DNA of 64,000 nucleotides, taken from positions 310,001 to 374,000 of the forward strand of contig LJCX01000029.1 in the NCBI GenBank assembly GCA_001298545.1, written 5' to 3'. The DNA comes from Actinobacteria bacterium OV320. GTDB lineage: Bacteria > Actinomycetota > Actinomycetes > Streptomycetales > Streptomycetaceae. Below are positions 9,412 through 17,459 of the stretch, in pieces. Positions within the stretch are counted from its first letter, which is position 1; each line of letters starts with the position of its first letter. The notes below the pieces were generated by a model. It was not told the DNA's origin, did no database searches, and was given only the letters and a program-made list of their open reading frames with translations. The position numbers and the translations under genes were made by a program.

Positions 9412-10984
9412 CGGCCGCGGGGGTGACCAAGCCGGGACCGGCGTCCTCGGCCGCGCCCTTCACCGCATCGCTCCGGTCGACCTGCGCGGTTCCCGGCAGG
9501 AACGCGGCCGCCAGCAGCGCGGAGGCCAGGGCGGCGATGCCGCACACCAGCAGCACCAGGCTCATGCCGTGGACGTAGGCGGAGTCCGCGGAGGCGGCGA
9601 GATCGGTCAGGTGCCCCTTCTCGGCGATCACCTGGGCGGCGACCACCGAGTCCCCGGCGGTGTCGGCGGCCCCCGCGGGCAGACCGGTGACGTCGAGGCG
9701 GTCGCGGAAGGCGCTCGCGAGCAGGCTGCCGAGCAGCGCGATGCCGATGGCGGCGCCGACCTGGCGCAGGGTCATCAGCAGGCCGGAGCCGCTGCCGGCG
9801 CGGTCGGAGGGCAAGGTGCCCAGGGCGCCGGCCATCGCGGGCACGATCGAGAAGCCGAAGCCGAACCCGACGATCGACAGCCACAGCGCGGTGAAGCCGT
9901 AGCCGGAGTCGACCGTCGTCCGGCTGCCCAGCAGCATGGCGAAGGCCAGCACCACCAGGCCCGCGCTCACCACCGCCCGCGCCCCGAACCGGACCACGAC
10001 GGGCTGCGCGGCCCGCGCGGCGACGATCAGACCGCCCATCATCGGCAGCAGCCGCACCCCGGTGCCGAGGGCGTCGTTACCGAGGACGGCCTGGAGGTAC
10101 TGCGGCAGGACGAACAGCAGGCCGGACAACACGAACATGAGAAGCGTCGCCGCGAGCGTGTTGAACAGGAAGCCGCGGTGGGCGAGCAGCCCCATGTCGA
10201 GCATGGGCCGCGCGGACCGGCGCTCGCGCAGGACCAGCGCGGTGATCAGTACGACGGCGGTGGCGTCCATCGCGAGGACCAGCGGGTCGCCCCAGCCCCG
10301 GGTGGGCGCCTCGATGATCGCGTAGATGAGGGCGCCGAGACCGGCCGCGGTGAGCGCGGTGGAGACGATGTCGACCTTGGGGGAGGCCGGGTCGCGGGTC
10401 TCGGGCAGCAGGAAGACGCAGGCGGCGATGCCGATCGCGGCCATCGGGAGGTTGATGAGGAAGACCGAGCCCCACCAGAAGTGGTTGAGCAGCCAGCCGC
10501 CGATGATCGGCCCGAGCGGCAGGCCCAGCGTCGAGCCGGCCGAGACGATGCCGACGGCCTTGGTGCGCTCTTCGGGCGCGAACAGCGAGGGCAGCACCGA
10601 CAGCGCGAGCGGTGTGACCAGCGCGGCCCCGACGCCCATCACGGCGCGGGCGGCGATCACCGCGTTCACGTCCCCGGCCAGGGTGCCGACCAGCGAGCCG
10701 ACGAGGAAGATCCCCAGCCCGGTGATCAGCATGTTCCGCCGGCCGAAGCGGTCGCCCAGCAGGCCGGCCGGGAGCATCAGCGCCGCGAAGACGACGATGT
10801 AGGCGTCCGCCATCCACTGCTGCTGACCGGTGCCGGCGCCGAGCTGTTCCGCCATCGTCGGGAGGGCCACATTGAGGATCGTGGTGTCGAAGCCGAGCGT
10901 GAGCATGCTCGCGACCAGGGCCCCCAGGGCCCACCAGCGGCGGGGGTCGGGCCCCACCGCAGCAGAGTTCGTGACAGTAGCCAT
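9398..10984 (-). CDS. DHA2-type MFS drug exporter (EmrB/QacA-like)
   Basis: 528 residues with about 14 predicted membrane helices. Landmarks are SMLTLGFDTTILNVALPTM in helix 1 (the D-x-x-x-x-N-V-A-L-P motif of DHA2 pumps), GDRFGRRNMLITG (motif A) and SAGSTLGLPLGPIIGGWL (motif C of antiporters). The family exports drugs or metabolites by proton antiport. The start codon lies 4 nt from a palindrome that may be the TetR operator, and the TetR gene follows with a 14-bp overlap. Substrate not predictable from sequence. Confidence 0.92.
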   Translation of the reverse strand: MATVTNSAAVGPDPRRWWALGALVASMLTLGFDTTILNVALPTMAEQLGAGTGQQQWMADAYIVVFAALMLPAGLLGDRFGRRNMLITGLGIFLVGSLVGTLAGDVNAVIAARAVMGVGAALVTPLALSVLPSLFAPEERTKAVGIVSAGSTLGLPLGPIIGGWLLNHFWWGSVFLINLPMAAIGIAACVFLLPETRDPASPKVDIVSTALTAAGLGALIYAIIEAPTRGWGDPLVLAMDATAVVLITALVLRERRSARPMLDMGLLAHRGFLFNTLAATLLMFVLSGLLFVLPQYLQAVLGNDALGTGVRLLPMMGGLIVAARAAQPVVVRFGARAVVSAGLVVLAFAMLLGSRTTVDSGYGFTALWLSIVGFGFGFSIVPAMAGALGTLPSDRAGSGSGLLMTLRQVGAAIGIALLGSLLASAFRDRLDVTGLPAGAADTAGDSVVAAQVIAEKGHLTDLAASADSAYVHGMSLVLLVCGIAALASALLAAAFLPGTAQVDRSDAVKGAAEDAGPGLVTPAADARQ

Positions 10985-10988
10985 GAAA

Positions 10989-11003
10989 TGAGAGTAGCTC
11001 TCA
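10989..11003. promoter_or_regulatory. Probable TetR operator of the MFS-TetR operon
   Basis: Palindrome TGAGAG-TAG-CTCTCA with perfect 6-bp arms, 4 nt upstream of the MFS start codon. Its position over the promoter or leader and the TetR gene in the same operon make it the natural autoregulatory site. Confidence 0.6.
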
Positions 11004-11057
11004 AAAGATGGTTGGTGTCAATCGCTATGCTCTCCCGGTATGCGGAACCGGCGCGCG

Positions 11058-11088
11058 AAAAAGGGCCACGGCTCGGAAGCCGTGGCCC
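11058..11088 (-). terminator. Rho-independent terminator of the hemolysin III gene
   Basis: Perfect 11-bp stem GGGCCACGGCT / AGCCGTGGCCC around a 4-nt loop. On the minus strand it is followed by TTTTT (AAAAA at 11058-11062). It lies 21 nt past the stop of the hemolysin III gene. Confidence 0.85.
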
Positions 11089-11109
11089 GGAGGGGGCGGA
11101 GAGGTGGTG

Positions 11110-11823
11110 CTATCCGTGCTGGTAGGCCACCAGGGAGATGCCGACGTAGTGCACGACGAAGGCGGCGAGGGTCAGCGAGTGGAAGACCTCGTGGAAGCCG
11201 AACCAGCGCGGTGACGGGTTGGGGCGCTTGATGCCGTAGATCACGCCGCCCGCGCTGTAGAGGAGCCCGCCGACGATCACCAGGACCATGACGGCGATGC
11301 CGCCCGCCCGCATGAAGTCCGGCAGGAAGAAGACGGCCGCCCAGCCCATCGCGATGTAGCAGGGGGTGTAGAGCCAGCGCGGGGCGCCCACCCAGAAGAC
11401 CCGGAAGGCGATGCCCGCGATCGCCGCGGCCCAGATGCTCCACAGCAGCCACTGCCCCTTCGACTCCGGCAGGAGCAGCAGGGTGAGCGGTGTGTAGGTG
11501 CCCGCGATGATCAGGAAGATGTTCGCGTGGTCGAGTCTGCGCAGGACGCCGTCCATCCGCGGGCTCCAGTTGCCGCGGTGGTAGAGGGCGCTCACCCCGA
11601 ACAGGAGGCAGGCCGTCAGGGCGAAGATTCCGCAGGCGATGCGGCCGCGGGACGAGTCCGCCAGGGCGGTGAGGACCAGTCCGGAGACGAGAGCGGCCGG
11701 AAACATGCCGAGGTGCAACCAGCCGCGGAGCTTGGGCTTGATCTCTTCCGACAGGGAGTGCGCGACGGACGCGGGGCCGGCGGCCGGCGAGTCCGTGGGC
11801 GCGTCGGGGACGGACGCAGTCAT
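11110..11823 (-). CDS. Hemolysin III / PAQR family membrane protein
   Basis: 237 residues from ATG 11823. The frame stays open upstream but those residues do not match the family, and MTASVPDAPTDSP is a usual N-terminus. There are seven hydrophobic helices. Family residues present: LYHRGNW (first conserved His), RLDHANIFLIIAGTYTPL, and the final FGFHEVFHSLTLAAFVVHY with the H-x3-H pattern that binds zinc in PAQR proteins. Despite the name, haemolytic activity is not general in this family; a membrane hydrolase or stress role is likelier. It is monocistronic, with its own terminator downstream. Confidence 0.9.
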   Translation of the reverse strand: MTASVPDAPTDSPAAGPASVAHSLSEEIKPKLRGWLHLGMFPAALVSGLVLTALADSSRGRIACGIFALTACLLFGVSALYHRGNWSPRMDGVLRRLDHANIFLIIAGTYTPLTLLLLPESKGQWLLWSIWAAAIAGIAFRVFWVGAPRWLYTPCYIAMGWAAVFFLPDFMRAGGIAVMVLVIVGGLLYSAGGVIYGIKRPNPSPRWFGFHEVFHSLTLAAFVVHYVGISLVAYQHG

Positions 11824-11837
11824 GGACGAATCGTACC

Positions 11838-11849
11838 TACGGAACCGTA
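11838..11849. promoter_or_regulatory. Candidate operator before the hemolysin III gene
   Basis: TACGG-AA-CCGTA, perfect 5-bp arms, 15 nt upstream of the start codon. The type resembles many TetR-family half-sites. The remaining sequence to 12136 (about 290 nt) is the divergent promoter region shared with pckG and shows no other feature I can name. Confidence 0.3.
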
Positions 11850-12136
11850 ACTTACGTGTCGGTCCGGCGTATCGGGGTGTCAAGAGTGGCCATCGTCTCA
11901 CGGGGGCGGGTCAAGCGGCCGTCGGCTGAACGTCATGTGGACGCAAAACGGCGCCGCTACACGTGGCCATCCTCACTCCGCTCACCTGTGAGGCCCTCTG
12001 GACATATGGGCGGTAGCATCGGATGATCAAATGAGTGCGGTCGACACCGGATGAGCGCCAAGGTCACCATCCGAAGCATCCGGGTCGCAGCCCCCACGGG
12101 GCCTCCAAACAAAAAATCCCTCATTTAGGAGCAATC

Positions 12137-13960
12137 GTGGCGCGCGACATCGCGGCTCCCCCCGTCATCCCCACCCAGCACCAGGAACTCGTCTCCTGGG
12201 TGAACGAGATCGCCGAACTGACGCAGCCGGACAACGTGGTCTGGTGTGACGGATCCGAGGCCGAGTACGAGCGACTGTGCGACGAGCTCGTGGAGAAGGG
12301 CACCTTCAAGAGGCTCGACCCGGTCCAGCGCCCGAACTCCTACTACGCGGCCTCCGACCCCACCGACGTCGCCCGCGTCGAGGACCGCACCTTCATCTGC
12401 TCCGAGAAGGAGGAGGACGCCGGCCCGACCAACCACTGGAAGGCGCCCGCCGAGATGCGGGAGATCTTCTCCGGTGACAAGGGGCTGTTCCGCGGCTCCA
12501 TGCGCGGCCGCACGATGTATGTCGTCCCCTTCTGCATGGGCCCGCTGGGCTCCGACCTCTCCGCGATCGGCGTCGAGATCACCGACTCCGCCTACGTCGC
12601 CGTGTCCATGCGCACCATGACCCGCATGGGACAGCCGGTGCTGGACGAACTCGGCACCGACGGCTTCTTCGTGCGTGCCGTGCACACGCTCGGAGCGCCG
12701 CTGGCCGAGGGCGAGGCCGACGTGCCGTGGCCCTGCAACAGCACCAAGTACATCTCCCACTTCCCCGAGAGCCGCGAGATCTGGTCCTACGGCTCCGGCT
12801 ACGGCGGCAACGCCCTGCTCGGCAAGAAGTGCTACGCGCTGCGCATCGCGTCCGTCATGGCCCGCGACGAGGGCTGGCTCGCCGAGCACATGCTGATCCT
12901 CAAACTGACCCCGCCGCAGGGCGAGTCCAAGTACGTCGCCGCCGCCTTCCCGAGCGCCTGCGGCAAGACCAACCTCGCCATGCTGGAACCCACCGTCTCC
13001 GGCTGGACCGTCGAGACCATCGGCGACGACATCGCCTGGATGCGGTTCGGCGAGGACGGCCGCCTGTACGCCATCAACCCCGAGGCCGGCTTCTTCGGCG
13101 TGGCGCCCGGCACCGGTGAGCACACCAACGCCAACGCGATGAAGACCCTCTGGGGCAACTCGGTCTTCACCAACGTCGCCCTCACCGACGACAACGACAT
13201 CTGGTGGGAGGGCATGACGGAGGAGACTCCCGCCCACCTCACCGACTGGAAGGGCAACGACTGGACGCCGGAGTCCGGCACCCCCGCCGCCCACCCCAAC
13301 GCCCGCTTCACCGTCCCCGCCGCGCAGTGCCCGATCATCGCGCCCGAGTGGGAGGACCCCAGGGGCGTGCCGATCTCGGCGATCCTCTTCGGCGGCCGAC
13401 GCGCCTCCGCGGTCCCGCTGGTGACGGAGTCCTTCGACTGGAACCACGGCGTCTTCCTCGGCGCCAACGTGGCCTCCGAGAAGACCGCCGCCGCCGAGGG
13501 CAAGGTCGGCGAACTGCGCCGCGACCCCTTCGCCATGCTGCCGTTCTGCGGCTACAACATGGGCGACTACATGGGTCACTGGGTCGACGTCGCCAAGGGC
13601 AAGGACCAGTCGAAGCTTCCGAAGATCTACTACGTCAACTGGTTCCGCAAGAACGAGGCGGGCAAGTTCGTCTGGCCCGGCTTCGGCGAGAACAGCCGCG
13701 TGCTGAAGTGGATCGTGGAGCGCCTGGACGGCAGGGCCGAGGGCATCGAGACCCCGATCGGCATCCTGCCGACCAAGGACGCCCTCGACACCAAGGGCCT
13801 CGAACTGGCCGACTCCGACCTGGAGTTCCTCCTCACCGTGGACAAGGAGGTCTGGCGCGAGGAGGCCTCCCTGGTCCCCGAGCACCTCAACACCTTCGGC
13901 GACCACACCCCGAAGGAACTGTGGAACGAGTACCGCGCGCTGGTGCAGCGCCTGGGCTGA
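12137..13960 (+). CDS. pckG: Phosphoenolpyruvate carboxykinase (GTP)
   Basis: 607 residues, the usual length of GTP-dependent PEPCK. GTG 12137 is chosen because AGGAG (12127-12131) sits 5 nt upstream; the upstream in-frame extension is not family-like. Key features: the P-loop AFPSACGKTNLAML with the reactive Cys at about residue 275 and Lys 277, IGDDIAWMRFGEDG (metal-binding Asp), NPEAGFFGVAPGT, and SFDWNHGVFLG. It converts oxaloacetate and GTP to PEP, GDP and CO2, the first step of gluconeogenesis from C4 acids. The gene appears monocistronic, with two large hairpins downstream. Confidence 0.97.
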   Translation: MARDIAAPPVIPTQHQELVSWVNEIAELTQPDNVVWCDGSEAEYERLCDELVEKGTFKRLDPVQRPNSYYAASDPTDVARVEDRTFICSEKEEDAGPTNHWKAPAEMREIFSGDKGLFRGSMRGRTMYVVPFCMGPLGSDLSAIGVEITDSAYVAVSMRTMTRMGQPVLDELGTDGFFVRAVHTLGAPLAEGEADVPWPCNSTKYISHFPESREIWSYGSGYGGNALLGKKCYALRIASVMARDEGWLAEHMLILKLTPPQGESKYVAAAFPSACGKTNLAMLEPTVSGWTVETIGDDIAWMRFGEDGRLYAINPEAGFFGVAPGTGEHTNANAMKTLWGNSVFTNVALTDDNDIWWEGMTEETPAHLTDWKGNDWTPESGTPAAHPNARFTVPAAQCPIIAPEWEDPRGVPISAILFGGRRASAVPLVTESFDWNHGVFLGANVASEKTAAAEGKVGELRRDPFAMLPFCGYNMGDYMGHWVDVAKGKDQSKLPKIYYVNWFRKNEAGKFVWPGFGENSRVLKWIVERLDGRAEGIETPIGILPTKDALDTKGLELADSDLEFLLTVDKEVWREEASLVPEHLNTFGDHTPKELWNEYRALVQRLG

Positions 13961-13975
13961 AGCCCACCGAGAACT

Positions 13976-14027
13976 CCGCGGCCGGCACGGGATTGCCCTG
14001 ACCAGTGATCGTCACGGCCGGCCGCGG
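13976..14027. terminator. Inverted repeat after pckG
   Basis: Perfect 10-bp arms CCGCGGCCGG (13976-13985) and CCGGCCGCGG (14018-14027) with a 32-nt loop, starting 15 nt past the pckG stop. It may help terminate or protect the pckG transcript. Confidence 0.4.
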
Positions 14028-14068
14028 TGCGATGCGGCGAGCCGCGTACAACGGCGTACGTGGCCATG

Positions 14069-14118
14069 GGCCTGTCGTCGTCTCCCCGTCCGCCCCGACG
14101 AGGAGACGACGACAGGCC
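14069..14118. terminator. Strong bidirectional hairpin between pckG and the TelA operon
   Basis: 17-bp perfect stem: GGCCTGTCGTCGTCTCC (14069-14085) pairs with its complement at 14102-14118, around a 16-nt loop. It ends 5 bp before the stop codon of the last TelA-operon gene, so it can serve both converging transcripts. There is no long T tract on either side. Confidence 0.75.
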
Positions 14119-14123
14119 TTCGC

Positions 14124-14741
14124 CTATGGGCGGCGCCGGTCGGGCGAACGGTCCTGCAGGTACCGCGTGTGCGTCTCCTGGCGGCGCGCCTCGATCTCCC
14201 CGATCCCGGCCGTCAGCCGCTCGGCCTCCTCCTGGAGAAGCGCCAGCTGGCGCTCCAGGTGCCGCTCCGGTGGTTCCTGGCCGGGGGCCATCCGCGTCCA
14301 CCAGCGCGTCCGTACGAAGCTGTCGACGGCCTCGGGCAGGTCCTGCCGTACGGTCCGGGAGAGCGCGTGGACGCCCTCCGGGTCCTGGGCGAGGACCTCG
14401 GCGACCCAGCCGGGCTCCAGCAGCGCGGCCAGCAGGCCGGTGAGTTCCGTGAGGCGGCCGCCGGCGGCGGGCGGCAGCTCGATCTCCGCGAGATACCCGC
14501 CGAGCCGCTCGAAGTCGTCGCGCACCGCGTCCAGCTGGGCCGACGGATCCGGGAAATCGGGCAGCGGCGGCCGCTCCGGCGGGGCGATCAGCGCGCCCGC
14601 ACCGTACAGACCGACCACCACGACGGGCCAGTACGCGCCCGCCGCCCCCGTGAAGGCCGGCACCAGTGCGGCCAGCCCGGCCGCGCTGCCCGCGATGTTC
14701 TTGCGGGACTCCAGGTACCCGACGAACCTACTGGTAGCCAC
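14124..14741 (-). CDS. Hypothetical membrane-associated protein, last gene of the TelA operon
   Basis: 205 residues, not recognised as a named family. There are two hydrophobic segments near the N-terminus (about 15-33 and 37-53, IAGSAAGLAALVPAFTGAAG and VVVVGLYGAGALI). A mostly helical, charged remainder follows, with a likely coiled coil at about 160-198 (RQLALLQEEAERL..). The start overlaps the VWA-protein gene by 14 bp, so it is co-translated with it. Inference: it is an accessory membrane part of the TelA/VWA system. Its frame and codon usage look normal. Confidence 0.75.
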   Translation of the reverse strand: MATSRFVGYLESRKNIAGSAAGLAALVPAFTGAAGAYWPVVVVGLYGAGALIAPPERPPLPDFPDPSAQLDAVRDDFERLGGYLAEIELPPAAGGRLTELTGLLAALLEPGWVAEVLAQDPEGVHALSRTVRQDLPEAVDSFVRTRWWTRMAPGQEPPERHLERQLALLQEEAERLTAGIGEIEARRQETHTRYLQDRSPDRRRP

Positions 14742-16278
14742 GGATCTCCTCGAAGGCGCCGTCCAGCGAGCCCTGCCGCGCGTCGAAGAGCCGGCCGCCG
14801 GTCAGCTCGGCGATGTGCTCCAGTTCCGAGCGGTCGGAGTCGCCGAAGAGGATGGGGAAGACGGGGATCCGCTGTCCGGCCGGGGTGAGGCCGTCCCGGT
14901 AGAAGGCGTCGAAGTCGTCGGCGTCGTCGCCCTTGGTGTTCTCGCCGTCCGTCATCAGCACGATGGAGGTGAAGGTGTTGCGGTCGGTGCCCAGATGGTC
15001 GTAGGCCTTCTCCAGCGAGGTGTAGATCGCGGTCTCGCCGTCGGCCGTGAGCTCCTCGGTGTCCTCGCGGATCGCGGCCAATCCGGTCTGCGGGTCGGCG
15101 GGGCTGACGACATGCGTGGCGACGCTCTTCACGTCCGACCCGAACGGCATCAGCGTCACCTCTTCGCGGTCGCGGAAGTCACCGGTGAGGTCGGCGAGGG
15201 CGTCCTTCAGCCGGCTCAGCCGGTCGCCCTCCATCGAGCCGGAGGTGTCGAGGACGTACACGGTCCGCGACGGGCGGCGCAGCTCGTTCTCGTAGGCGTC
15301 GAGCAGCCCGTCGGCGACGGAACGGCTGCCGGGGAAGGGCAGTTCGCGCCGGCGGGTGGTGTCGAGACCGGCCGCGGGCGGTACGGAGGCGACGACCGGG
15401 CGGCGGTGCGTCCGGGTGGTGATCAGCCGCTGGACGGCCTCGGTGCGCAGGGCGTCGGTGACCCGCTTGACGTCCTTGCGGGTCGTCGCGTCGGTCGCGG
15501 CGAGGGAGGAGAGCGGGTAGTCGGCGGTGACGACACCGTCCGTGGGGCGGATCACGGTCAGCCCCGGGACGCCCTTCAGCACGGACTCGTAGTTGAGCAG
15601 CGCGTCGACGTCACCGCGCCGGGTGTACGCAGCTGCCAGCCAGCCCGACGACCCCGAGGTCAGCTGCTGCCCCTCGAAGAACTCCTTCAGCCTCGGCGTC
15701 GCCTTGGTGACGTCCGCGTCGGTGAGCGCCGACTGGGCTCCCGAGAGCGCCGAGGCGACCGAGATCAGCGTGGCGAAGCCGGAGTTGGAGCGGGCCGGGT
15801 CGGTCATGCCGTAGGTGAGCTTCCCGTCCCGCACCGCCTGCTCGATCTGCGTCCAGGTGACCTGGCCGGCCGTCCAGCCGAGGGCGCCGAGCTTGGCGGT
15901 CTTCACCCCGAGGGCCACCGGGCTCGACATGATCGGCGTCTCCGAGACGACCTTCCCCGCCGCGTCGGGGCGCAGCCGCAGATAGTCGTCGGAGGACAGC
16001 CACAGGGCGTCGTACTTCCCGTCGGTGCCGCCCTTCGCCAGCAGGTTCACGGCGTCCAGGGTGCCCATGTAGGTCGGCCTGACCTCGACGCCGGTGTCCT
16101 TGCGGACCTGTTCGAGGACCGGCGCCATGTCGCTCAGCTCGCTGGAGGCGAGGATCCGCAGGGTGCCGGGCCGGGCGGCGTCGCGGTCCTTCTCGTCCCC
16201 GTCGGCCGCCGCCGAGCAGGCGGTGAGCAGCAGGGCGAGGGCGGTCAGCGCGAGGAGGGGCCGAAGAGGCCGTCTCAT
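14728..16278 (-). CDS. Lipoprotein with solute-binding-like domain and C-terminal VWA domain
   Basis: 516 residues. The N-terminus is a lipoprotein signal peptide ending in LLLTACSAA (lipobox Cys at about 21). Residues about 40-290 resemble a type 2 periplasmic solute-binding fold: RILASSELSDMAPVLEQV, YDALWLSSDDYL, MTDPARSNSGFATLI. Residues about 335-510 are a von Willebrand A domain with an intact MIDAS, VLDTSGSMEGDRLSRL, and later VLMTDGENTKG. The architecture is recurrent next to TelA in actinobacteria. ATG overlaps the telA-like stop by 4 bp (ATGA). It probably acts outside the membrane in metal-dependent protein contacts. Confidence 0.85.
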   Translation of the reverse strand: MRRPLRPLLALTALALLLTACSAAADGDEKDRDAARPGTLRILASSELSDMAPVLEQVRKDTGVEVRPTYMGTLDAVNLLAKGGTDGKYDALWLSSDDYLRLRPDAAGKVVSETPIMSSPVALGVKTAKLGALGWTAGQVTWTQIEQAVRDGKLTYGMTDPARSNSGFATLISVASALSGAQSALTDADVTKATPRLKEFFEGQQLTSGSSGWLAAAYTRRGDVDALLNYESVLKGVPGLTVIRPTDGVVTADYPLSSLAATDATTRKDVKRVTDALRTEAVQRLITTRTHRRPVVASVPPAAGLDTTRRRELPFPGSRSVADGLLDAYENELRRPSRTVYVLDTSGSMEGDRLSRLKDALADLTGDFRDREEVTLMPFGSDVKSVATHVVSPADPQTGLAAIREDTEELTADGETAIYTSLEKAYDHLGTDRNTFTSIVLMTDGENTKGDDADDFDAFYRDGLTPAGQRIPVFPILFGDSDRSELEHIAELTGGRLFDARQGSLDGAFEEIRGYQ

Positions 16279-17447
16279 GCGAGCCCGCCTTCCAGGGCGC
16301 CCCGCGAGCGGCTGCGGTCCAGATAGCTGCTCGCCTGCCGGAGTTCGGCCGTCAGGCTCTCCACGGTCACCGCCATCGCCTCGGTGGCCTGCACCTTGTA
16401 GGTGTCGATGGCGTCGAGGGTGCGGTAGATCTGCTGGAAGGCGGAGCGCAGGGTCTCGGCGCCGACCGCCGGATCGGCGGCGATGCGCTGGATCTCCCCG
16501 CTCTGGGTCGCCAGCATCTCCGCGTTGCCCCGGATGAGGTCCTCGGTGGTGCCGCGCAGCGCGTTGACCTGTTCGACGACCTTCTTCTGGTGGTCCAGCG
16601 CGGAGGCCAGCATCACAGAGATACGCAGGGCCGCGACCGTGGTCGTGGCCGCTCGGTCGACGCCCTTGATCAGCTCGTCGTTGTTGCGTCGTACGACGTC
16701 CATGGCGAGGTAGCCCTGCGCGCAGACCGCGAGCTGGGTGAGCAGGTCCTGATGCTTCTGCCGGACGGGGAAGAGGACGTCGGCGCGCAGGCCGTCGGCC
16801 CGCTCCGGGTCCGTGGCCTCGGCGCCGGCGATCCGCTGCCCGACCGCCGTGTCGAGGGCGTCGGTCAGCACCACGTACTCCTGGAGCTTGCCCATCGTCT
16901 CCCAGAGCCGGACGCGTTCGGTCTGCAACGCGGCGTTGTCGCGCCGCAGCTCGTCCTGGCCGCCGCGCAGCGAGCCCACGATCCGGTTGAGCGTGCCCTG
17001 CGCGGAGGCGTACTTGGCGACGTGGTCGCGCAGCTTGTTCCCGCCGGGCAGCCGGGACAGGAACCTGCGTCCCCTGGAGGCCGGCAGGTCACGCGGGTCC
17101 AGGTCCTCGACCACGCGCCGGAGTTCGACGAGCGAGCCCGCGACCTGCGACTGGGCGTCCCCGCCCTGGTCCGGCAGACTTCGGATGGTCCGCTCCAGCA
17201 TGCGGTTGGACTGCGCGGCGGCGGTGCGCATCTCACCGGCGCCGAGCGCGGTGATCTCGCCCACCTTGCCGGCGAACTCGGGCGAGCGGGCGTCCAGCGC
17301 GGCGAGCCCCTCGACGTACGCGGCGGCCTTGGTCGCCATGTCCGTGACGACGGAGTCGTCGAGGGGCACGAGCCCGCCGGCCTTCTCGCGCGGCACGGCG
17401 GCGACGGCCTCGGGCGGCGTGAGGGTGAAGGTGCTGTCGTCGGTCAT
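16275..17447 (-). CDS. telA: TelA-like toxic anion resistance protein
   Basis: 390 residues, the normal length for TelA (PF05816). It is almost entirely helical with heptad-rich stretches. Recognisable segments are DLDPRDLPASRGRRFLSRLPGGNKLRDHVAKYASAQGTLNRIV, QTERVRLWETMGKLQEYV, and the terminal AVTVESLTAELRQASSYLDRS. TelA proteins are linked to tellurite and other envelope-type stress resistance, with an unknown biochemical activity. It sits between two exported binding-protein-like genes, which suggests a membrane-linked stress complex rather than a simple resistance gene. Confidence 0.88.
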   Translation of the reverse strand: MTDDSTFTLTPPEAVAAVPREKAGGLVPLDDSVVTDMATKAAAYVEGLAALDARSPEFAGKVGEITALGAGEMRTAAAQSNRMLERTIRSLPDQGGDAQSQVAGSLVELRRVVEDLDPRDLPASRGRRFLSRLPGGNKLRDHVAKYASAQGTLNRIVGSLRGGQDELRRDNAALQTERVRLWETMGKLQEYVVLTDALDTAVGQRIAGAEATDPERADGLRADVLFPVRQKHQDLLTQLAVCAQGYLAMDVVRRNNDELIKGVDRAATTTVAALRISVMLASALDHQKKVVEQVNALRGTTEDLIRGNAEMLATQSGEIQRIAADPAVGAETLRSAFQQIYRTLDAIDTYKVQATEAMAVTVESLTAELRQASSYLDRSRSRGALEGGLA

Positions 17448-17459
17448 GTGCTGTTCCCC

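Noticed and set aside
12000..12136. A classical -35/-10 promoter for pckG around TAGCAT (12014)
   Set aside because: A possible -10 exists, but no -35 hexamer lies at the right distance, so I do not annotate it.
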